64,000 nucleotides of DNA from Streptomyces sp. Y2F8-2 (GTDB lineage Bacteria > Actinomycetota > Actinomycetes > Streptomycetales > Streptomycetaceae). Below the pieces are notes generated by a model. It ran no database searches. It had not been told where the DNA came from and saw only the letters and a list, made by a program, of their open reading frames with translations. Below, piece after piece: positions 26,582-34,441 of this stretch (within the stretch, counting starts at the first letter, position 1; every line of letters begins with the position of its first letter). Location of the stretch: the NCBI RefSeq assembly GCF_014905555.1, contig NZ_BNGS01000002.1:248001-312000 (forward strand), in the 5' to 3' direction. A program made the position numbers and the translations under genes.

Positions 26582-27508
26582 TCACACCCGGGGCGTCGCC
26601 CCGGACCGCACCCGTGCCGTCAACTGCCGCTCATCCTCTGCGGACACCGACAGGCGCTCTTCGAAGAACGCGAGCGCGCGCAGGTGGTACGCGCGCGCCG
26701 CCCAGCCCAGGCTGATGTTGTGGCCCGCCGCAGGCTGGCGTTCGACGCGGACCACCGGCGCCGCCGTGAGGCGCGCGGTGAGGTCGGCGAGGTCCCGTTC
26801 TCCGTGCAGCCACCACGCCTCGTGCTCGGCGAAGGTCAGCCTCACCGGGATCCGGACCCGCGGCGCCAGGTCCTCGAACAGCGCGGGCCAGTGGGCGACT
26901 TCGGCGGCCTCACGGGCCGGCATGGGTGCGATGAGCGAGCCGATCGAGCGGATCGTCCCCGGCGGATACAGCCACAGGGGACCCCAGTTGCGCCCCCGGT
27001 GCGCGCCGCGCCCGATCTCGAGCAGTTCGGCGGGCTCGACGCCGTAGCGGTGGCCGCAGCCGGATACGTCCAGTGCGAGCAGCCCGTCGGCGCGCGCGGC
27101 CGTCACGAGGGCGAGTTTGCCGCCGTAGGAGTGCGCGAGCAGGAAGAAGCCCGCTCCGGTGGCGTGCCGCGCCGCGAACGCCTCCAGGGCGGCCTGGAGC
27201 ACCTCGGCCTGCTCGGCGAGGGTCTGCCCGTCGGGCAGCCGGCCGGCGGACAGCCCGTAGCCGGGCCGGTCCACCGCGAGCACCGTGAAGCCGAGGCGCG
27301 CTCCGAGGGTGAGGAGGGACAGGTCGGGGTGGGCCTGCCCGTCGAAGTAGCCCGCCGTCATGCCGCCGCCGTGCAGGGCGACCACGGTGGCGCGCGGCGC
27401 GCCGTCCGGCACCTCGGCGAGCAGGCAGGACAGCGTGATGCCCGCGGCTTCCAGGGTGAGATGACGTACGCCCTCGGAGGGGCTCCCCGGCGGTCTCGAC
27501 TGCTGCAT
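26582..27508 (-). CDS. Alpha/beta-fold hydrolase
   Basis: 308 residues. Signatures are the oxyanion HGGGMTAGYFDGQ, the nucleophile elbow LLAHSYGGKLAL (Ser) and a late QPAAGHNISLG with the probable catalytic His. A strand-turn VDRPGYGLSAG and a cap region with many Trp and Pro residues (RNWGPLWLYPPGTI) follow. It is cytoplasmic, without a signal peptide. ATG 27508 follows CAGAGGG. It is divergent from the LexA-boxed radical SAM gene with about 200 bp between, and upstream of the SRPBCC gene. Esterase, lipase and peptidase activity are all possible. Confidence 0.82.
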   Translation of the reverse strand: MQQSRPPGSPSEGVRHLTLEAAGITLSCLLAEVPDGAPRATVVALHGGGMTAGYFDGQAHPDLSLLTLGARLGFTVLAVDRPGYGLSAGRLPDGQTLAEQAEVLQAALEAFAARHATGAGFFLLAHSYGGKLALVTAARADGLLALDVSGCGHRYGVEPAELLEIGRGAHRGRNWGPLWLYPPGTIRSIGSLIAPMPAREAAEVAHWPALFEDLAPRVRIPVRLTFAEHEAWWLHGERDLADLTARLTAAPVVRVERQPAAGHNISLGWAARAYHLRALAFFEERLSVSAEDERQLTARVRSGATPRV

Positions 27509-27659
27509 CCCTCTGTTATGACGCAGACAGGGCCGCGGGGGTGAGGGGCGCGCCGACATGGCACGCGCCGACGCGCGACTGCCCGCCCCGGAAAGCCGCA
27601 GGTCGGGGGCGACCTTCCCTTAATTCGAACCTGCGACCGAATCCACATCGCGATCAAGG

Positions 27660-27671
27660 GAACGTGTGTTC
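27660..27671. promoter_or_regulatory. LexA-type SOS box before the radical SAM gene
   Basis: GAACGTGTGTTC matches the Gram-positive/actinobacterial LexA pattern GAAC-N4-GTTC exactly. It overlaps the promoter: TATTCT at 27672-27677 is a good -10, so LexA bound at the box would sit between -35 and -10. A much weaker GAACCTGCGACC lies at 27627-27638. Confidence 0.7.
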
Positions 27672-27705
27672 TATTCTGTGGCGCAGTGCTATCGAGGAGG
27701 CGCCC

Positions 27706-28752
27706 ATGCGCTGGGATCATCTGGCCGAGAACCCCGCCGCGGCCCGGGGCGCCGCGCTGTTCGACGCCGACGCGGTGACCACCCGCACCTTCGACACCCC
27801 GGAATTCCGCGGCATCACCTTCCACGAGGTGCGGGGGCGTTCGATCGTGAACCGGGTGCCGGGCGCCTCCCGCATGCCCTTCGAGTGGACGGTCAACCCC
27901 TACCGGGGGTGCACACACGCGTGCGTGTACTGCTTCGCCCGCAAGACGCACAGCTACCTCGACCTCGACACGGGGCTCGGCTTCGACACCCAGATCGTGG
28001 TGAAGGTCAACGCCCCCGAACTGCTGCGCGCCCACCTCGGCTCCCCCCGCTGGCGCGGCGAGCACATCGCGATGGGAACCAACGTCGACTGCTACCAGCG
28101 GGCCGAGGGCCGCTACCGGTTGATGCCGGGCATCATCGCGGCACTACGCGACCACGCGAACCCCTTCTCCATCCTCACCAAGGGCACCCTGATCCTGCGC
28201 GACCTCGACCTGCTGAAGCAGGCCGCCGAGGTCACCGACGTCGGCATCTCCGTCTCCGTCGGCTTCACCGACCAGGAGCTGTGGCGCACCGTCGAACCGG
28301 GCACCCCCGCCCCGGAGCGCCGGCTGGACGTCGTGCGCACGCTCGGCGAGCACGGCATCGGCTGCGGTGTCCTGATGGCCCCCGTGATCCCCTTCCTCAG
28401 CGACCACCCGGCCCAGCTCCGCGCCACCGTACGGGCGATCGCCGCCTCCGGGGCGACCTCGGTGACCCCGCTGGTGCTGCATCTGCGTCCGGGCGCGCGC
28501 GAATGGTTCATGGCCTGGCTGGAGCGCCGGCATCCGTACCTCGTACGCCGTTACGAACGGCTGTACGCGGACGGCGCCTACGCCCCGAAGTGGTACCAGC
28601 GCCGGATCACCGGCCAGGTGCACGAACTGGCCCAGGAGTACGGCATCGGCCCGACGCGCCCCGGGATGCCACGCAGGATCCGCCGATCCGAGCCCGAACC
28701 CGTCGCGGCGGAACCCACGGCGACCGGACCGACACAGCTCTCGCTCCTGTGA
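27706..28752 (+). CDS. Rv2578c-family radical SAM protein (SplB-related)
   Basis: 348 residues. The radical SAM cluster motif is CTHACVYC (Cys69, Cys73, Cys76) in NPYRGCTHACVYCFARKTH, the opening seen in the spore-photoproduct-lyase-like COG1533 group. Further family blocks are ELLRAHLGSPRWRGEHIAMGTNVDCYQ, PFSILTKGTLILRD and VGISVSVGFTD. The C-terminus ends QLSLL (344-348) after a Pro/Glu-rich linker; that pentapeptide resembles the bacterial beta-clamp binding motif QL(S/D)LF. ATG 27706 has GGAGG at perfect spacing. A LexA-type box lies in the promoter, so induction by DNA damage is expected. A role in DNA lesion repair at the replication clamp is an inference; no substrate is known. Confidence 0.85.
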   Translation: MRWDHLAENPAAARGAALFDADAVTTRTFDTPEFRGITFHEVRGRSIVNRVPGASRMPFEWTVNPYRGCTHACVYCFARKTHSYLDLDTGLGFDTQIVVKVNAPELLRAHLGSPRWRGEHIAMGTNVDCYQRAEGRYRLMPGIIAALRDHANPFSILTKGTLILRDLDLLKQAAEVTDVGISVSVGFTDQELWRTVEPGTPAPERRLDVVRTLGEHGIGCGVLMAPVIPFLSDHPAQLRATVRAIAASGATSVTPLVLHLRPGAREWFMAWLERRHPYLVRRYERLYADGAYAPKWYQRRITGQVHELAQEYGIGPTRPGMPRRIRRSEPEPVAAEPTATGPTQLSLL

Positions 28753-28772
28753 GCGACGCGGATACGAGCGGC
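28711..28772 (+). repeat. 3' end of the radical SAM gene, duplicated at 32598-32659
   Basis: Sixty-two bases covering the last 13 codons, the stop and 20 bases beyond match 32598-32659 at all but about ten positions, same orientation. Shared blocks include TCGCTCCTGTGA and ATACGAGCGGC. The other copy encodes PTVTGPLQLSLL and stop, against PTATGPTQLSLL here. Confidence 0.8.
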
Positions 28773-29321
28773 CCCTGTGGGTGCAGTGAGGCCGGCCACA
28801 CCCAAGAGCGCTTTGTCGAGCTCACGTGGATCGACCAGCGCACCCTTCAGCGCATCGAGCGCGACGCGAGCGACCCCGGTGAGGCCACCTGCTCCACATC
28901 TTGACGCCCTCGGGATGCGCGTCTCCGTCCTCGTCGACTCGGGAAATCCCACCCGTCCACCACTGGCGAAGCGAACGGGCGGGGCCGTATACGGGAGCGC
29001 CATCGGCGAGCGTGGACCACCGGCGTGCCGATGTGACCCGGCTTGTGCGCATCGATCGTGCGGGCCTCAGCCGACGTGAACCCGGCCCGGGCGAGCAGAC
29101 GTTCCCAGACGGCCGGCCGGTAGCAAGACGATGGTCTCGATCACCCTGCGAGGCCAAGGGCTCCTCCGCGCCGGGATGCGCAGAGGATCGAGACGGCCGT
29201 CTGCTCGCGGTCATCCGAGAACCTGACCCGAACTTGCGGGTCACCGTGCCCGCTTGACCTGCGCGGACCCGTGGGCCAGCTCTCCTCGAGCAGGCGTGCG
29301 CAGCGTCCGTATGCTCCGCGC
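28773..29321. other. Spacer with degenerate sequence after the radical SAM gene
   Basis: About 550 bp without an intact gene. On the minus strand a fragment (28960-29125) reads like the end of a methyltransferase. The rest shows no ribosome binding site linked to an open frame. Next to the TPR gene, TATGCT at 29310-29315, seven bases before ATG 29322, could be the -10 of a near-leaderless promoter. Confidence 0.55.
28960..29125 (-). pseudogene. C-terminal remnant resembling a SAM-dependent methyltransferase
   Basis: In one minus-strand frame the translation runs AVWERLLARAGFTSAEARTI then DAHKPGHIGTPVVHARR. A Trp followed by LL-x-x-AGF is the usual start of the last helix and strand of small-molecule methyltransferases. 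Upstream the frame is closed by a stop (TGA near 29140), downstream it dissolves into Arg-rich sequence, and there is no start or ribosome site. It is best read as a decayed fragment; the family is a guess from this short stretch. Confidence 0.3.
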
Positions 29322-30158
29322 ATGAAATTCTTCCGGCCGCGCGGCCGAATCGACGCCGGGCAGAGGACGAGATCGCCCTTGGCACCGGTCATGGCCCTGT
29401 ACGAAGCCGGGCGCTATGCCGAGGCGGAGGCCGAGGCCCGCGCCGTGGCCGCGGCCCGATCCCGGCCGCGCGACGACCCGCACGCGCCGCTGGCGCTGAG
29501 CATCGCCGCTCTCGCGGCGAGCGGCCAGGGCCACCACGCCGAGGCCCTCGCCACATACGACGCAGTTCTGCCGGTCTTCGGCAGGGTCTTCGGCGCCGAA
29601 CACCCGCTGACCCTGAAACTGCGCTCGGACCGCGCCCAGACGGCGCTGAGCGCGCTTGACCAGCACGCCGAATGCGAGGCAGAGTGCGCGGCCGTTGCCC
29701 GGGCCGCGACCCGCGGCACGGGGCCGGAGATGCCGCTCATAGCGGCGGCCGCCCAGAACGGACTGATCTACGCCCTCAACGCACAGGGCCGCCACCCGGA
29801 GGCTGAAGCGCTCGCCCGCGAGGCGCTCACCGCCCCTCGCATACCGGACCGGTTCACCCTGGTCCTGCGGCTCGGCCTGGCCCGCAGCCTCAACGGGCAG
29901 GCCCGCCACGAGGAGGCTCTCGCCGAGGCGGAGCGCGCCGACGAGCTGCATCGCAGCCTGCCCGAGGGGCAGCGCCGGCCGGAAACCGGCGCCGTCGAAC
30001 TGGCCGCGGCCACCGCCCTCCTGGGGCTGGGGCGCGGTACCGAGGCCCGCACCCGGGCCGCGGCTGCGCACGACGCCTGCCTGGCCGCCTTCGGCCGGGA
30101 CCACCGCCGCACCGCGGAGGCGCGAGCGCTGCTCGACCGCATCATCAACGGCGCTTGA
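29322..30158 (+). CDS. Tetratricopeptide-repeat protein
   Basis: 278 residues rich in Ala and Arg with repeated helix pairs of TPR type: ALYEAGRYAEAEAEARAVAA, LAASGQGHHAEALATYDAVLP, YALNAQGRHPEAEALAREAL, RSLNGQARHEEALAEAERADEL and LLGLGRGTEARTRAAAAHDA, each with the small-residue/Gly-(K/R/H)-x-x-EA pattern. The last resembles the kinesin-light-chain-like Fxxc TPRs that follow GxxH(P/R)x(T) as in FGAEHPLTLKL and FGRDHRRTAEA. Cytoplasmic, no signal peptide. A protein-binding scaffold; partner unknown. ATG 29322 fits the first repeat and lies just after a possible -10, suggesting a short leader. Part of the accessory segment 28773-32597. Confidence 0.78.
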   Translation: MKFFRPRGRIDAGQRTRSPLAPVMALYEAGRYAEAEAEARAVAAARSRPRDDPHAPLALSIAALAASGQGHHAEALATYDAVLPVFGRVFGAEHPLTLKLRSDRAQTALSALDQHAECEAECAAVARAATRGTGPEMPLIAAAAQNGLIYALNAQGRHPEAEALAREALTAPRIPDRFTLVLRLGLARSLNGQARHEEALAEAERADELHRSLPEGQRRPETGAVELAAATALLGLGRGTEARTRAAAAHDACLAAFGRDHRRTAEARALLDRIINGA

Positions 30159-30359
30159 CCGAACGCGCCACGCCGGCTCAGACGGAGCTGGGGGCGCGTT
30201 GGTAGGCGCCGCGGTCAGCGTCCGCCAGGTGTGCCAAGCACACAGTGTGGCCAGGGACATGGAGGCCACGGCAACCGAGCGGATCGGTGTCCGAAGGGTG
30301 CGCGCGCCACCCACGAGCAGATGACGGCGACGGTGGCCCTGGCGAGTTTTTCGGGGCCT

Positions 30360-30387
30360 GTTCCCGGCGCCGTGTGGCGCCGGGAAC
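30360..30387 (-). terminator. Terminator after the secreted 504-aa protein gene
   Basis: Perfect 12-bp inverted repeat GTTCCCGGCGCC / GGCGCCGGGAAC with a 4-base loop, 24 bp past the minus-strand stop. It could also stop the convergent TPR transcript. The remaining sequence 30159-30359 holds nothing recognised. Confidence 0.75.
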
Positions 30388-30410
30388 GGGCCCGTACGAC
30401 GTGCGTCACG

Positions 30411-31925
30411 TCAGTGCAGGTTCTGCACCGCCGGGTCGGTGAAGCCGACGGCGAAGACCGTGCGCAGGGACGAGGTCGTCGAGCCGTTGTAGCCGTAGCA
30501 GGCGTCCAGCGTGCTCGTCGGCGTGTGCTCGTCGTACCTCGGGTCGCTCGGGCTGTAGCAGATGCCCTCGGTCAGCCCCCACAGCTCGTCGACCTGGGTC
30601 GCGTCGAGCTTCGGCCAGTAGCTCAGGGCCTGCGGCGGCCCGGCCGCCCAGTTGCCGCCGGCCGCGCAGGTCGTCCCGGCCCGGGTGTCGCCGATCCACG
30701 TGTGGGAGTACACGCCGGGCTGGGTGCCGCAGCCCTTGTGGAAGGCGAAGTTCAGCACGCCCTGGTCGTCGGTCCAGGTCATGCCGCCCTGCAGGCCCCG
30801 GTAGCGGGAGGCCGCGTAGGCGTCCTGGATGACGGTCTTGCCACTGGACATGTTGAGCAGCCCCGGGTAGGTCGAGGAGCTCGTCGGGTTGAGCTGGTAG
30901 CGCACCACGCGGCCGCCGTCGACGCCGCCGTACCACTCGCCGGTGACCAGCTTGTACGGGCTGCCGCCGGTCTTGTCGAGGGAGAGCCAGGAGTAGCAGA
31001 GGTGGTCGGGGTCAAGGGTGCCGGCGTTCGCGTCGGAGTCGCACGCGGTGGGTGTGCCCGACTGCTGGTAGTAGTGCACCTCGGGCAGCACGTACGGGTA
31101 GCCGCACGCGCTGGAGCGGCCGCCGTTGATGCCGTAGGTGCTGACGCCGGAGCCGTAGTCGTCGACCTTGGCGAGCTTGTTGATGTCGAACACCCGGATG
31201 CCGTGTGCGGTGTCCGTGACGTAGATGTAGTTCGAGTACCAGACGATGCCACCGCCATGGCCCGTGACGAACTTGAAGTTCGACGCGCTCGACGAGGTGC
31301 TGGTCGGCTCGGCGAGCAGGACGTGGCGGTACTTGCCGGTGTCGCGGTCGATGAAGGTGAGCTTCAGCAGGTTGTCCGTCTTGCAGCCGCTGGAGGTCTC
31401 CCCGGACAGCGTCTCGTAGTGCCAGGAGACCGCGGCGACGTGGTCTCCCTGGATCGCTCCGTCGCTGCCGTCGGCCGTACCGGTGGTGCTCAGGCCCTGC
31501 GGGTACCAGTGCTGGGTGGTGTCGTCGCCGTGCGCCGACGACCAGCACCAGGCGACCTTGGTGGTCACCGGCGGCAGCGCCTTGGTCTCGTTGCCCGAGC
31601 AGGTTCGCATCGAGCGCAGGTTCAGCCAGGAGTCGGTGGCACCCGACGAGTTCGTGGTGTAGTTCGTGGTGATGACGTCCGTCAGACTGGCGTGGTCCGT
31701 CAGGTAGTTGTTGTAGAGGTTGTTCGTCGCAGCGACGTAACTGGTGTCCGTCATCTTGAACTGGTCGCCGCTGAGCGTCAGCTGCGTCACCGTGGGTGTG
31801 TCCGCCGCCGTCGCGGGCTGTCCCGCCAGCCCGGCGAACAGGGCGGCCGCGGCCGCGACCACGGCCAGCCGCCTGAATCTTCCTATGGGCGCCACGCGCA
31901 CCTTCCATGAAGCGAACCGAGGCAT
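30411..31925 (-). CDS. Secreted protein of unknown function
   Basis: 504 residues with a long actinobacterial signal peptide (RFRRLAVVAAAAALFAGLAG, likely cleaved after QPATAA near residue 41). The mature part is rich in Thr, Ser, Gly, Tyr and Trp with about ten Cys, and contains propeller-like segments: SNYIYVTDTAHGIRVFDINKL, LCYSWLSLDKTGG and GDHVAAVSWHYETL. It may be a beta-propeller but no catalytic motif is recognised. ATG 31925 has only a weak purine stretch upstream. It is divergent from the small secreted-protein gene at 32125 with 199 bp between, so the two may be co-regulated. Homologues in Streptomyces are, as far as I know, annotated hypothetical. Confidence 0.7.
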   Translation of the reverse strand: MPRFASWKVRVAPIGRFRRLAVVAAAAALFAGLAGQPATAADTPTVTQLTLSGDQFKMTDTSYVAATNNLYNNYLTDHASLTDVITTNYTTNSSGATDSWLNLRSMRTCSGNETKALPPVTTKVAWCWSSAHGDDTTQHWYPQGLSTTGTADGSDGAIQGDHVAAVSWHYETLSGETSSGCKTDNLLKLTFIDRDTGKYRHVLLAEPTSTSSSASNFKFVTGHGGGIVWYSNYIYVTDTAHGIRVFDINKLAKVDDYGSGVSTYGINGGRSSACGYPYVLPEVHYYQQSGTPTACDSDANAGTLDPDHLCYSWLSLDKTGGSPYKLVTGEWYGGVDGGRVVRYQLNPTSSSTYPGLLNMSSGKTVIQDAYAASRYRGLQGGMTWTDDQGVLNFAFHKGCGTQPGVYSHTWIGDTRAGTTCAAGGNWAAGPPQALSYWPKLDATQVDELWGLTEGICYSPSDPRYDEHTPTSTLDACYGYNGSTTSSLRTVFAVGFTDPAVQNLH

Positions 31926-32124
31926 GTCTCGTCTGGGGCATGCCAACCTGCAGAGCGCATAGAGCATAGGCGAGGCGTGCGGAAGAGCACGGCACGCAGG
32001 GGGCGTTCGACCCGGAATCGGTGGTGGGCCACGGGGCCCCCGGTATGGCCTGTTTGACACTCGTTGCACTCACATCACTTCCCCTATACCTCGTCATGAC
32101 CAATGACCAGAAGGGGGAACACTC

Positions 32125-32508
32125 ATGAAATCGATCAATACGACTGGAAGAGTCGGCAGGATCCGCGCGGCGACGGCCGCACTGGCGGCGACGGGCGCAC
32201 TGTTGGCGGGCGGAACCGTCACAGCTCGGGCAGCGGATCAGAGCGCCACAGCGACCTGCTCCTACCCCTACGTCTGCTTCATCAAGAACGGAACCGTCAT
32301 CGGCCGGTTCAAGGACGTGACGTCGGGCTGGCAGGCCCTGCCGTCGAAGCCGAGTGCACCGCTCAGCGTGGTGAACACCCGGCACGACGACGTGGCGTAC
32401 ATCCGCTGGGTGGGCGGCACCACCGCGTGCCTCCCGCCGCAGAGCACGTTCAGCGTCTCCGGCGGACAGCTCGACGCCGTGCGCATTTCCAGCTCGGCGA
32501 CCTGCTGA
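32125..32508 (+). CDS. Small secreted Cys-containing protein
   Basis: 127 residues. The signal peptide (RIRAATAALAATGALLAGG, cleavage near TARA-AD) leaves a mature protein of about 88 residues with four Cys (CSYPYVC, TACLP and the C-terminal Cys), suggesting two disulfides. The mature part has alternating beta-like segments (CFIKNGTVIGRFKDVTSGWQ, DDVAYIRWVGG). Size, secretion and disulfides recall peptidase-inhibitor-like proteins of Streptomyces, but no specific family is recognised. AGGGGGAAC upstream of ATG 32125 is a strong ribosome site, and a good terminator follows. Confidence 0.72.
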   Translation: MKSINTTGRVGRIRAATAALAATGALLAGGTVTARAADQSATATCSYPYVCFIKNGTVIGRFKDVTSGWQALPSKPSAPLSVVNTRHDDVAYIRWVGGTTACLPPQSTFSVSGGQLDAVRISSSATC

Positions 32509-32519
32509 CGGACGTGGGG

Positions 32520-32547
32520 CCCAGGGCAGCATGCCGTCTGCCCTGGG
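32520..32547 (+). terminator. Terminator after the small secreted-protein gene
   Basis: CCCAGGGCAG (32520-32529) pairs perfectly with CTGCCCTGGG (32538-32547) around an 8-base loop, followed by TCCTT; 12 bp after the stop codon. Confidence 0.85.
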
Positions 32548-32597
32548 TCCTTGGCGGTCGGGTGAGCTGCCGGGTCGGCCCGAGCCTGTGCCGGGGG

Positions 32598-32659
32598 GAC
32601 CCCACGGTGACCGGCCCGCTGCAGCTGTCGCTCCTGTGATCGACGCGCATACGAGCGGC
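32598..32659 (+). pseudogene. Duplicated 3'-end fragment of the radical SAM gene
   Basis: Reads GDPTVTGPLQLSLL and stop, then continues to match the sequence downstream of the intact gene's stop for another 20 bases (compare 28711-28772). Nothing upstream of 32598 resembles the gene, so this is a bare 3' end. Because the similarity crosses the stop codon, it reflects DNA duplication or replaced flanks, not convergent protein tails. Confidence 0.7.
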
Positions 32660-32780
32660 TTGCACGGCCCAATCGGGTCAACCGCAGCCTGAACAGCGCT
32701 CTTCCGGACGGTCTTTCCGAGACGATGCGGCGAGGACCCGGCACTCGCGGTCCGAACCCCTCCGTCCTGGGAGGTCCGAC

Positions 32781-34370
32781 ATGACACACCGCGCAGCCGT
32801 GCTGTGCGGCGCCGCCCTGGTGGTGGCCGGGATGCTCACCACGGTCCCGGCCGACGCGAGCACACCGCGCACCACGGACACCGCACCGGCGGCGCCCCTC
32901 ACCTGGAAGAAGTGCGGCACCACCAAGTATCCGACGCTCCAGTGCGCGACCGTCACGGTGCCGCTGGACCACGCCACCCCGCGCGGACAGCAGATCACAC
33001 TGGCGCTGTCCCGCGTTCCGCACACCGCGAAGACGTATCAGGGACCGCTGCTGGTCAACCCCGGCGGGCCCGGAGGCAGCGGTCTGACCCTCGCCGGATA
33101 CGTCGCCTCCTCGCTGCCCAAGACGGTGGCGGCGCAGTACGACGTCATCGGCTTCGACCCGCGGGGCGTGGGAAAGAGCAAGCCGGCCCTGAACTGCACG
33201 CCCGGCTACTTCACCCCGGTCCGCCCGGACGCGATTCCCCTCACCCCTTCCCGGGAGAAGGTGAACCTGGCCCGCGTCGCCTCCTTCGCCCGTGCGTGCG
33301 CCACCAAGTACGCGGACGTGCTGCCGTACATGGACACGGTGAGCACCGCGCGCGACCTGGACGCGATCCGGCAGGCCCTGGGGGCCGAGAAGATCAGCTA
33401 CTTCGGCTACTCGTACGGGACCTACCTGGGCGCCGTCTACGCGAAGCTCTTCCCCCAGCGGGTGCGCCGTCTGGTGCTCGACTCCATTGTCGACCCCGAG
33501 GGGGTGTGGTACGAGAACAACATCCGGCAGGACTACGCCTTCAACGACCGTCACCGGGCGTTCCTGGCGTGGGTGGCGCGACACGACGCGGTGTACGGGC
33601 TCGGCACCGATCCGGTCGTCGTCGAGGTCAAGTGGAAGGCGATGCGGGCGGCGCTGGCCTTGAATCCGGCCGAGAAGAAGGTGGGTGCCTCGGAGTTGGA
33701 GGACACCTTCATGCCGGGCGGCTACTACAACGGCTACTGGCCGCACCTCGCCGAGGCGTTCGCGGCCTATGTGAACGACAAGGACCCCCGTCCGCTGGTC
33801 GAGGCGTACAAACGCTTCGGCGCGGTCAACGCCTCCGGGGACAACAACTACTCCGTCTACGCCGCGGTGCAGTGCCGTGACGCCTCCTGGCCGCGCGACT
33901 GGTCGCGGTGGGGCGCGGACACATGGGCGGTGTACGCCAAGGCGCCGTTCATGACCTGGAGCAACGCCTGGTACAACGCGCCGTGCGCGTTCTGGCCGAC
34001 GGGATCGCTGCGGCCGGTGGACGTGTCCAACGACACGCTGCCGCCGGCGCTGCTGTTCCAGGCGACCGACGACGCCGCGACGCCGTACCAGGGCGGGATG
34101 ACGGTGCATCACCTGCTGCACGACTCCAGCCTGGTGGTCGAACAGGGCGGCGGCAACCACGGCGTCACCCTGAGCGGGAACGCCTGCCTCGACAGATATC
34201 TGGCGGCTTACCTCGCCGACGGTACGGTGCCGCGCGGCACCGGCGACATCGACGCGGTGTGCCAGAAGCTCCCCGATCCCAAGCCGCTGACCGGCAAGTC
34301 CGCGTTCCCGGAGGCGTCCGGCGCGGGGCACGGTTCGACGCTGCACGGGCTGCTGGGCTTCCGCGGCTGA
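32781..34370 (+). CDS. Secreted S33-family tripeptidyl aminopeptidase-like hydrolase
   Basis: 529 residues. The signal peptide (AVLCGAALVVAGMLTTVPADA) may be of the Sec type. The alpha/beta hydrolase has the oxyanion loop NPGGPGGSG (94-101), the nucleophile Ser211 in YFGYSYGTYLG, and a TAP-like C-terminal domain with LLFQATDDAATPYQGG (catalytic Asp) and QGGGNHGVTLSGNACLDRYLAAYLADG (catalytic His). This is the architecture of Streptomyces Tap/SlpD/SlpE exported aminopeptidases that remove tripeptides from extracellular proteins. ATG 32781 has GGGAGG upstream. It appears monocistronic and lies just outside the accessory segment 28773-32597. Confidence 0.88.
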   Translation: MTHRAAVLCGAALVVAGMLTTVPADASTPRTTDTAPAAPLTWKKCGTTKYPTLQCATVTVPLDHATPRGQQITLALSRVPHTAKTYQGPLLVNPGGPGGSGLTLAGYVASSLPKTVAAQYDVIGFDPRGVGKSKPALNCTPGYFTPVRPDAIPLTPSREKVNLARVASFARACATKYADVLPYMDTVSTARDLDAIRQALGAEKISYFGYSYGTYLGAVYAKLFPQRVRRLVLDSIVDPEGVWYENNIRQDYAFNDRHRAFLAWVARHDAVYGLGTDPVVVEVKWKAMRAALALNPAEKKVGASELEDTFMPGGYYNGYWPHLAEAFAAYVNDKDPRPLVEAYKRFGAVNASGDNNYSVYAAVQCRDASWPRDWSRWGADTWAVYAKAPFMTWSNAWYNAPCAFWPTGSLRPVDVSNDTLPPALLFQATDDAATPYQGGMTVHHLLHDSSLVVEQGGGNHGVTLSGNACLDRYLAAYLADGTVPRGTGDIDAVCQKLPDPKPLTGKSAFPEASGAGHGSTLHGLLGFRG

Positions 34371-34441
34371 GCGGCCGGGGGGACGGCGCCCGTCGGGGAC
34401 GTCGAAGGTCACTGTCACACCCGTGGTCCACCATGGGACCC

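Noticed and set aside
27627-27638. Second LexA box (GAACCTGCGACC)
   Set aside because: Two mismatches in the right half; likely chance beside the exact box at 27660.
28773-32597. Classical mobile element (insertion sequence or integrative element)
   Set aside because: No transposase, integrase, terminal inverted repeats or tRNA target were recognised, so only the flanking duplication is reported.
32103-32639. Alternative plus-strand protein of 178 codons overlapping the small secreted protein
   Set aside because: No ribosome binding site or motif; its only meaningful part is the last 14 codons, which are the duplicated radical SAM 3' end.
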